A stretch of 64,000 nt of DNA from Kaistella palustris DSM 21579 (GTDB lineage Bacteria; Bacteroidota; Bacteroidia; Flavobacteriales; Weeksellaceae), in NCBI RefSeq assembly GCF_000422265.1, contig NZ_AULL01000017.1, forward strand, positions 62,001-126,000. The letters run 5' to 3'. Of this stretch, positions 58,577-64,000 are shown piece after piece; positions within the stretch are counted from its first letter, which is position 1; each line of letters opens with the position of its first letter. The notes under the pieces were generated by a model that was not told the DNA's origin, did no database searches, and saw nothing but the letters and a program-made list of their open reading frames with translations. The position numbers and the translations under genes are program-made.

Positions 58577-59443
58577 ATGAAGGCAGCGATCTATTCCCAA
58601 AAAAGCGATCTGGATACATTTATGTACCTGAGCAAATTCGTTACAGAGCTCGAAAAACGAGGTGTGGAAGCGGTACTGCACGCGGAAATGGCCGAAGCGA
58701 TGCAGTTTTCAAAACACTTTGACACTTTTGCCGGCAAGCAGGATCTGAAAGCGAAAAAGATTGATTTGTTTTTTACCTTTGGTGGCGACGGAACTATTGT
58801 TAACTCACTTCTTTTTGTGCAGGACCTTGAAATTCCGGTCGTGGGAGTTAATACGGGCCGGCTCGGTTTTCTGGCCAGTTTTACCAAAGACGAAATTTTT
58901 CTGGAACTCGACGATATCATTAAAGGAGAATTTAAGATCAGCCGCCGCTCTGTTATAGAAATCACCTCGCCCAGCAAATCGATGTTTTTTCCGTATGCAC
59001 TGAATGATATCACCATTTCCCGCAAGGAGACCACGGCGATGATCACCGTAGATTCTTATATCGACGGCGAATTCCTGAATATTTTCTGGGGCGATGGCGT
59101 AATAATTTCTACACCCACGGGATCTACTGCGTATTCACTGAGTTGTGGCGGCCCCATCATTACACCTACCAACGCCAACTTTGTGATTACACCGATCGCA
59201 CCGCATAACTTGAATGTGCGGCCGCTGATCGTGGATGATGATGTGGAGATTCGCCTGAAAGTGGAAAGCCGCGTGCCTCAATATTCACTCTCACTTGACT
59301 CACGGCTCATTCACATGGAAACCGACGTGGAAATTGTTCTGAGAAAAGCGCACTTTCAAATTCTTCTAGTGCATCCCAATAACCTCAGTTTTTACGAAAC
59401 CATACGGCAAAAACTCCTTTGGGGCAAAGACAAAAGAAACTGA
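58577..59443 (+). CDS. nadK: NAD kinase
   Basis: A 288-residue ATP-dependent kinase making NADP from NAD. The catalytic GGDG motif is in FTFGGDGTIVNS, with GVNTGRLGFLASF, the NE-like ALNDITISR and the conserved STPTGSTAYSLSCGGPII. Length is typical. Its start lies 1 base after the CBS gene, so they are cotranscribed and probably coupled in translation. Confidence 0.97.
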   Translation: MKAAIYSQKSDLDTFMYLSKFVTELEKRGVEAVLHAEMAEAMQFSKHFDTFAGKQDLKAKKIDLFFTFGGDGTIVNSLLFVQDLEIPVVGVNTGRLGFLASFTKDEIFLELDDIIKGEFKISRRSVIEITSPSKSMFFPYALNDITISRKETTAMITVDSYIDGEFLNIFWGDGVIISTPTGSTAYSLSCGGPIITPTNANFVITPIAPHNLNVRPLIVDDDVEIRLKVESRVPQYSLSLDSRLIHMETDVEIVLRKAHFQILLVHPNNLSFYETIRQKLLWGKDKRN

Positions 59444-59462
59444 TAAATTGGCATAAAATCCT

Positions 59463-59470
59463 TAACTTTA
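59463..59470 (+). promoter_or_regulatory. Weak -7 box before fbaA
   Basis: TAACTTTA resembles TAnnTTTG with A at the last position. It lies 41 bases before the ATG at 59512. Confidence 0.35.
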
Positions 59471-59511
59471 CATTTCTAAAAAGAAACTAGAAATCCTTTA
59501 AATTTTACACT

Positions 59512-60582
59512 ATGAGCAGACGTTTCCCGGCAGGTGTTGCCACAGGTCAAATGGTTACAGACATTTTTAATTTTGCGAAAGAAAACAATTTTGCTTTGCC
59601 TGCAGCCAACGTTATAGGTTCCAGCAACGTAAATGCAGTTTTGGAAACCGCTGCGAAACTAAATTCACCCGTCATCATTCAGTTTTCCAACGGCGGAGCC
59701 GCATTTAATGCGGGTAAAGGATTGGGTAACGAGGGTCAGCAGGCTTCCATTTTAGGAGCTGTCGCAGGTGCCAAACATATTCATACTTTAGCAGAAGCCT
59801 ACGGCGCGACCGTAATTCTGCATACCGACCACTGTGCGAAAAAACTATTGCCCTGGATGGATGGTTTGATGGAGGCAAATGAAAAATTCTTTGCCGAAAC
59901 CGGGAAATCGCTTTATTCCTCGCATATGCTTGATCTGTCCGAAGAGCCTATTGAAGAGAATCTTGATATTTCCTGCAAGTATTTTGAGAGAATGGCAAAA
60001 ATGGGAATGACGCTGGAAATAGAACTTGGTGTCACCGGTGGTGAAGAAGATGGTGTGGATAATTCCGGAGTTGACTCTTCAAAACTTTATACCCAACCTG
60101 ATGAAGTGGCTTACGCATACGAAAGATTAAATGCGATCTCGCCAAACTTTACAATTGCTGCAGCTTTCGGGAATGTACACGGCGTGTACAAACCGGGAAA
60201 TGTAAAACTGACGCCTTCTATTCTTGATAATTCCCAGAAATACGTTCAGGAAAAGTTCGGCACTGCTGAAAAACCGGTGAACTTCGTCTTCCACGGTGGT
60301 TCCGGTTCTACGGTCGAAGAAATTCGCGAAGCGATCAGTTACGGTGCCATCAAAATGAATATCGATACGGATCTTCAGTTTGCCTATACCGAAGGAATCC
60401 GCGATTATATGGTGAATAAGCTCGACTATCTGAAAGGTCAGATCGGAAACCCAGATGGCGACGATAAACCAAACAAGAAATATTACGATCCGAGAGTTTG
60501 GGTAAGAAAAGGCGAAGAAACATTTTCTAGCAGACTTGTTCAGGCTTTCGAAGATCTAAACAATGTTAATACACTAAAATAA
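59512..60582 (+). CDS. fbaA: Class II fructose-bisphosphate aldolase
   Basis: A 356-residue metal-dependent aldolase interconverting fructose-1,6-bisphosphate with dihydroxyacetone phosphate and glyceraldehyde-3-phosphate. Zinc and catalytic residues show as VILHTDHCAKKLLPW, SSHMLDLSEEP, EIELGVTGGEEDGVDN, AFGNVHGVYKPGNV and FVFHGGSGSTVEE. Length and the EEDGVDN insert fit class IIA (E. coli FbaA, 359 residues). The next gene, accD, lies 53 bases on. Confidence 0.97.
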   Translation: MSRRFPAGVATGQMVTDIFNFAKENNFALPAANVIGSSNVNAVLETAAKLNSPVIIQFSNGGAAFNAGKGLGNEGQQASILGAVAGAKHIHTLAEAYGATVILHTDHCAKKLLPWMDGLMEANEKFFAETGKSLYSSHMLDLSEEPIEENLDISCKYFERMAKMGMTLEIELGVTGGEEDGVDNSGVDSSKLYTQPDEVAYAYERLNAISPNFTIAAAFGNVHGVYKPGNVKLTPSILDNSQKYVQEKFGTAEKPVNFVFHGGSGSTVEEIREAISYGAIKMNIDTDLQFAYTEGIRDYMVNKLDYLKGQIGNPDGDDKPNKKYYDPRVWVRKGEETFSSRLVQAFEDLNNVNTLK

Positions 60583-60635
60583 TTCAAGACTTTAATCTAA
60601 AGTCAACAGGAATTTAAATCTGAAAATCTTAATCA

Positions 60636-61484
60636 ATGGCATTTGACTGGTTCAAAAGAAAAACGCAGAATATCACCACTTCAACAGAGGATAAAAAAGA
60701 CGTACCCAAAGGGCTTTGGCATCAGACGCCTACAGGTAAGATCATAGAGCATGAGGAACTTAAAGCCAATAACTATGTTTCGCCCGAAGACGGCTTCCAC
60801 GTAAGGATCGGCAGCAAAGAGTTTTTCTCAATACTTTTCGATAATAATGAGTATACAGAACTCGATGCAAATGTAGAGAGTGTGGATATGCTGAATTTTA
60901 AAGACACCAAAAGCTACACCGACCGCTTAAAAGAGGTTTCTGCCAAAACAAAACTGAAAGATTCCATTCGCAATGCCGTGGGAAAAGTAAACGGTACAGA
61001 CCTGTACGTTTCATGTATGGATTTCGCCTTCATTGGCGGATCGTTGGGTTCTGTGATGGGCGAGAAGATCCGTCGTGCTGTCGACTACTGTATTGAGCAC
61101 AAACTCCCGTACATGATCATCTGCCAGTCGGGTGGCGCTCGAATGCAGGAAGCGACTTATTCGCTGATGCAGCTCGCCAAAGTACAGTCGAAGCTTGCAC
61201 AGCTTTCAGACGCCGGCCTTTTATATATGGCCTATTTATGTGATCCTACTTTTGGTGGGATTACCGCGTCGTTTGCAATGACCGCTGATATTATTATGGC
61301 GGAACCCGGAGCGCTGATCGGATTTGCGGGTCCGCGTGTGATCCGCGAAACCATTGGTAAAGATTTGCCGGAAGGTTTTCAGACCTCGGAGTTTTTGCAG
61401 GAAAAAGGTTTTGTAGATTTCATCGTGAAAAGAACAGAAATGAAAGATAAAGTATCTAAAGCCGTGAACCTGCTGGTACACTAA
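60636..61484 (+). CDS. accD: Acetyl-CoA carboxylase carboxyltransferase subunit beta
   Basis: A 282-residue AccD that with AccA moves carboxyl from biotin to acetyl-CoA, the first step of fatty acid synthesis. The core is normal: [52 protein letters not shown] and [13 protein letters not shown]. The N-terminal zinc ribbon of E. coli AccD (four cysteines) is absent; the region reads [20 protein letters not shown] with no cysteine. A zinc-less AccD is, to my recollection, usual in Flavobacteriia. A terminator follows directly. Confidence 0.96.
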   Translation: MAFDWFKRKTQNITTSTEDKKDVPKGLWHQTPTGKIIEHEELKANNYVSPEDGFHVRIGSKEFFSILFDNNEYTELDANVESVDMLNFKDTKSYTDRLKEVSAKTKLKDSIRNAVGKVNGTDLYVSCMDFAFIGGSLGSVMGEKIRRAVDYCIEHKLPYMIICQSGGARMQEATYSLMQLAKVQSKLAQLSDAGLLYMAYLCDPTFGGITASFAMTADIIMAEPGALIGFAGPRVIRETIGKDLPEGFQTSEFLQEKGFVDFIVKRTEMKDKVSKAVNLLVH

Positions 61485-61503
61485 AAAATACAGTTCGACT
61501 TTA

Positions 61504-61532
61504 AAAATCTCTCCTGCACAGGGGAGATTTTG
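61504..61532 (+). terminator. Terminator after accD
   Basis: AAAATCTCTCC pairs with GGGGAGATTTT (G-U inside) across a 6-base loop. The T-run lies in the right arm, ending 4 bases before the next start codon. Confidence 0.75.
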
Positions 61533-61535
61533 CTT

Positions 61536-62093
61536 ATGAAAAAAACCATTCTCATATTAATAAATACGCTGCGTACACTCACTTTTCCTAAGATTGTGCG
61601 CCTTCTGAAACTTATACTTCCGCACCCGCTTTTTGCGTTGATGGGCTTTTATGCAACGGTGAAGAGTTTTATGCTGGCCAAGAAACATTTTCCCAAAACA
61701 AATTCTACAGATGGCGTAGGCAATGCTTTCCGCCATGCATTGTGGACGTGCCTGATTACGATGTACTGTTCCAAAATCTCGTCACCGCAGAAATCGCTTC
61801 ACTTTGCAAAACGCATGACTGATCTGCATGAGGAGCTTTTCCCAAACGAACCTTTGCAGACAAAAATGGATCTTCATAACAATGCAGTTGGACTTCAGCT
61901 TTACAAGGAAATGCTTCCGGGCACGCACCGCCAGTTTTTTGAAACCGGATTTTTCCTGGAAAAGCTTTTGGTAAAAGTGGAAACTGCGAAAATTCTTACT
62001 GATCCAAAGGGAGATTATAAAAATGACCTCATTTATTTGAAAGGTGAAGAAACTCCGCACTTCGGCAAGGCGGACACTCCACGGAAAAATTGA
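61536..62093 (+). CDS. DUF6973 domain protein
   Basis: A 185-residue protein with hydrophobic N-terminal stretches and a core GVGNAFRHALWTCLITMYCS and TDLHEELFPNEPLQTKMDLH with NNAVGLQLY. The FRHALW and LHNNAVG blocks with conserved His and Asn resemble DUF6973-type proteins; function is not known. I chose ATG 61536; an in-frame TTG two codons earlier is inside the terminator. It converges with the sugar dehydrogenase gene, 6 bases between stops. Confidence 0.7.
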   Translation: MKKTILILINTLRTLTFPKIVRLLKLILPHPLFALMGFYATVKSFMLAKKHFPKTNSTDGVGNAFRHALWTCLITMYCSKISSPQKSLHFAKRMTDLHEELFPNEPLQTKMDLHNNAVGLQLYKEMLPGTHRQFFETGFFLEKLLVKVETAKILTDPKGDYKNDLIYLKGEETPHFGKADTPRKN

Positions 62094-62099
62094 TTATTC

Positions 62100-63341
62100 T
62101 TATTTTTTTGAGATTCGGTAGAGTTTGCCGCTGTCCGTAATACCATAGAGGTTACCGTCGCTGCCGTCGAGCACATCGCGGAAGCGTTCCTTTTGATCGG
62201 TTAGCAGCCATTCTTCACCAACCACTTTATTATCTTTAATGACAAGGCGGATGATCTTTTCGCCGCTTAAGCAACCCAGGAATAAGTTATTTTTCCACTC
62301 TTCCATATTTCCGGTATAAAACGTAATGCCACTCATTGATATCGAGGGGTCCCAATAATAAACAGGCTGCTCAGTTCCGGCTTTTTGCTGAATGCCGGCA
62401 CCCACTTTTTTACCGCTGTATTCTAAACCGTATGTCACATCGCCCCAGCCATAATTTTTTCCGGGTTTGATAAGATTTACTTCGTCGCCGCCCATTGGTC
62501 CCATTTCGGCTTCCCATAACTGTCCTTTTTCATCCATTGCAAGGCCTTGCGGATTGCGGTGTCCGTAAGAATAAATTTCCGGTTTGTATTTTACATTATC
62601 CAGAAATGGATTTCCTGCGGCCGCTTTCCCCTCTTTGGTTATTTTAAGAACTTTCCCAAGGTAGGCCATCGTGTTTTGTGCTAAAGGTCTGGTCGCCAGG
62701 TCCGACCTTTCGCCGGTGCTTACAAAAAGATTTCCATCTTTATCGAAAACGAGGCGGCTGCCAAAATGTTTATCGCCGTCATAGGTTGGAGTTGCGCGGA
62801 AAATAACCTGCGGATTTTCAACTCGTTTTTCATCCTGTGAAAGTTTTCCTTTGCCAACTGCGGTGTGGTTTCCCCCTTCAACCGGTTCCGAAAAAGTCCA
62901 GTAGATCATGCGGTTATTACTGAAATCGGGATCCAGGGCAACATCCAGCAAGCCACCCTGCGCTTTGGTATCTACTTCCGGGAAGCCTTCAATTTTTTTC
63001 ACGTCTTTACCATCTGCAGACAAAATGCTCATATAGCCGGCTTTCGCGGTAATCAGGAAACGTCCGTCGGGTAGATTGATGATTCCCCATGGTTTTTCTA
63101 ATTTTTCATTAATGACATCGACCTGATACGCTGTTTTAGTGCGGGCGCCTTCTATCCGAGTTTGTCCTTCAAATGCCGGCTGATAGTCGGGGGAATGTTT
63201 TTTATTCATTTCTGGATTAGGAAGCTGGCCGCTCTGTGGAGCGGGAGTATTGTTTACAGTAGTTGTTTTGGTAGTGCCGTTGCATGAGGCAAGAATTGAA
63301 AGGACAGCTGCCGAAGTAATTGTGAGTATTGTTGATTTCAT
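62100..63341 (-). CDS. PQQ-dependent sugar dehydrogenase family lipoprotein
   Basis: A 413-residue six-bladed beta-propeller protein of the glucose/sorbosone dehydrogenase family, oxidising sugars in the periplasm with PQQ. Marks: LEKPWGIINLPDGRFLIT, GGLLDVALDPDF, YIYWTFSEP-like blocks, GSRLVFDKDGNLFVSTGER, IYSYGHRNPQGLAMDE and LWEAEMGPMGGDEVN. The start MKSTILTITSAAVLSILASC carries a lipobox (Cys20). ATG 63341 is used since the longer frame places the signal internally. The cofactor cannot be confirmed, and no pqq genes are seen here. Divergent from the BlaI-type regulator, 128 bases away. Confidence 0.9.
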   Translation of the reverse strand: MKSTILTITSAAVLSILASCNGTTKTTTVNNTPAPQSGQLPNPEMNKKHSPDYQPAFEGQTRIEGARTKTAYQVDVINEKLEKPWGIINLPDGRFLITAKAGYMSILSADGKDVKKIEGFPEVDTKAQGGLLDVALDPDFSNNRMIYWTFSEPVEGGNHTAVGKGKLSQDEKRVENPQVIFRATPTYDGDKHFGSRLVFDKDGNLFVSTGERSDLATRPLAQNTMAYLGKVLKITKEGKAAAGNPFLDNVKYKPEIYSYGHRNPQGLAMDEKGQLWEAEMGPMGGDEVNLIKPGKNYGWGDVTYGLEYSGKKVGAGIQQKAGTEQPVYYWDPSISMSGITFYTGNMEEWKNNLFLGCLSGEKIIRLVIKDNKVVGEEWLLTDQKERFRDVLDGSDGNLYGITDSGKLYRISKK

Positions 63342-63415
63342 ACCTGAACGTTTAAAATTTAACAATGAATAACAAAAAACGTTCCCCACAGTTTTAAAAT
63401 AAATTATAAAATCGC

Positions 63416-63445
63416 TTGCACAGTTATAAATTAATTCTACATTTG
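63416..63445 (+). promoter_or_regulatory. Promoter of the BlaI-type regulator gene
   Basis: TTG (63416-63418) then 19 bases then TACATTTG (63438-63445): an exact fit to the Bacteroidota -33/-7 consensus. The -7 box overlaps the palindromic operator. Confidence 0.8.
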
Positions 63446-63450
63446 TAGAA
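63435..63450 (+). promoter_or_regulatory. BlaI/MecI-type operator
   Basis: TTCTACATTTGTAGAA: perfect seven-base arms around TT, containing the TACAnnTGTA core bound by BlaI/MecI-type repressors. It overlaps the promoter -7 box. A half-site, TTTGTAGAA at 63462-63470, reaches the start codon. Confidence 0.85.
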
Positions 63451-63469
63451 CAGATTTATTATTTGTAGA

Positions 63470-63838
63470 ATGAAAAAGAAACTTACGGAAGCGGAAAAAG
63501 CCATTATGGATATTTTGTGGGAAAACGAAACCGCTTTCATGAAAGATATCCTGCAGATTTTACCGGAACCGAAACCTGCGCCTACTACGGTGGCCACCTT
63601 GTTGAAACGTATGCAATCCAAAAACCTGGTGGGTTATAAAACCTTTGGCAATTCGCGCCAATATTTCGCAAAAGTAAATAAAGAGCGATATTTTAAGGAT
63701 GAAATGAACAGTATGATCGACCGTTTCTTTAACAGCTCGGTAACGCAGTTCGCCTCGTTTTTTGCCAACAGTAAATCACTTTCGCAGCAACAACTGAAGG
63801 AGTTGCGCGAGATTATTGATAATCAGATAAAAGAATGA
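63470..63838 (+). CDS. BlaI/MecI/CopY-family transcriptional repressor
   Basis: A 122-residue winged-helix repressor: MKKKLTEAEKAIMDILWENE starts the helix-turn-helix, and PAPTTVATLLKRMQSKNLV is the recognition helix region; the C-terminal helices dimerise. In the BlaI/BlaR1 and Mec systems a membrane sensor protease inactivates the repressor when a signal is bound. The operator palindrome lies 19 bases before the start, so the gene is probably autoregulated. The BlaR1-like partner starts 1 base after the stop. No beta-lactamase gene is in the window. Confidence 0.93.
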   Translation: MKKKLTEAEKAIMDILWENETAFMKDILQILPEPKPAPTTVATLLKRMQSKNLVGYKTFGNSRQYFAKVNKERYFKDEMNSMIDRFFNSSVTQFASFFANSKSLSQQQLKELREIIDNQIKE

Positions 63839-63839
63839 T

Positions 63840-64000
63840 ATGGGACTGATACTTTTAAAAATCATTATTTGCTCGGGACTCTTACTGGCTTTTTATTACG
63901 CCATTTTACAGCACGAGAAAAGCTTCAGGTTTAACCGCGCTTTTCTTTTGGGTGCACTCGTATTTTCGAACGCGGTACCGTTCCTGAGCATTCCGGTGCC
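63840..64000 (+). CDS. BlaR1-family M56 sensor protease, N-terminal part (cut by window end)
   Basis: The reading frame starts ATG at 63840, one base after the regulator stop, and runs to the window end. The 53 visible residues hold a first membrane span (LLKIIICSGLLLAFYYAIL), a polar loop beginning QHEKSFRFNR, and the start of a second hydrophobic stretch (FLLGALVFSNAVPFLSIPV). This matches the N-terminus of M56 (BlaR1) proteins, which follow BlaI-type genes. The protease HExxH motif would lie beyond the window. Confidence 0.85.
   Translation, partial: MGLILLKIIICSGLLLAFYYAILQHEKSFRFNRAFLLGALVFSNAVPFLSIPV

Noticed and set aside
63246-63341. Shared regulation of the sugar dehydrogenase by the BlaI-type operator
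   Set aside because: The operator overlaps only the plus-strand promoter and lies about 95 bases from the dehydrogenase start; no TACAnnTGTA core is seen nearer to it.

Overview
The window looks like the chromosome of a Flavobacteriia member, most likely Weeksellaceae (a Chryseobacterium, Kaistella or Epilithonimonas type). Supporting signs are the Bacteroidota -7 promoter box TAnnTTTG in front of many genes, few Shine-Dalgarno sequences, a protein with a C-terminal type IX secretion (T9SS) sorting domain, an S46 dipeptidyl-peptidase, a 613-residue FtsZ with a long linker and post-peptide tail, and AccD without the usual zinc ribbon. Assignments rest on reading motifs; no database search was run.

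Layout. 1-9.2 kb: the end of a glycosyltransferase, sufE overlapping a heptosyltransferase-type gene, then on the minus strand a mannose-1-phosphate guanylyltransferase with a SprT-like protein, a TolC-type outer membrane protein, a membrane-anchored MutS-family ATPase, a small conserved gene, a solitary four-helix-bundle (23S-IVS type) gene inside inverted repeats, and a two-domain nucleoside-recognition membrane protein. 9.3-20.7 kb: radical SAM protein, prolyl oligopeptidase lipoprotein, methyltransferase, mutL with rhomboid protease, EEP-family protein and lipoproteins, a GH3-family protein, a bacilliredoxin and a YqeY protein.

20.9-37.0 kb: one minus-strand division and cell wall (dcw) cluster in transcription order mraZ, rsmH, ftsL, ftsI, murE, mraY, murD, ftsW, murG, murC, ftsQ, ftsA, ftsZ. 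It starts at a promoter carrying two TGGGA repeats ten bases apart, the form of an MraZ operator. murF, ddl and murB are not in the cluster.

37.2-49.4 kb: hydrolase, engB, ElaA-like acetyltransferase, T9SS cargo protein, S46 peptidase, msrA, ROK kinase, secA, a DUF2795 protein and a sugar-nucleotide epimerase. 49.5-55.7 kb: small lipoprotein, DUF2797 protein, giant AsmA-like protein, small conserved protein, a compact pair of a DUF1989 and a YqcI/YcgG protein, and three tRNA genes (Leu-UAG, Gly-GCC, Leu-UAA) transcribed together. 55.8-64 kb: DUF3127 protein, aat, EamA transporter, a CBS protein coupled to nadK, fbaA, accD, a DUF6973 protein, a PQQ-type sugar dehydrogenase lipoprotein, and a BlaI/BlaR1-type regulator pair with a palindromic operator, the second gene cut by the window end.

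Most of the window is core chromosome. The points most worth a second look are the YcgG/DUF1989 pair, the inverted-repeat-bounded four-helix-bundle gene, the transmembrane MutS-family ATPase, MutL without a recognisable endonuclease motif, a set of genes whose promoter geometry predicts leaderless mRNAs, the CBS-NadK pair, and several short intergenic repeat families concentrated near the ftsA/ftsZ end of the dcw cluster.
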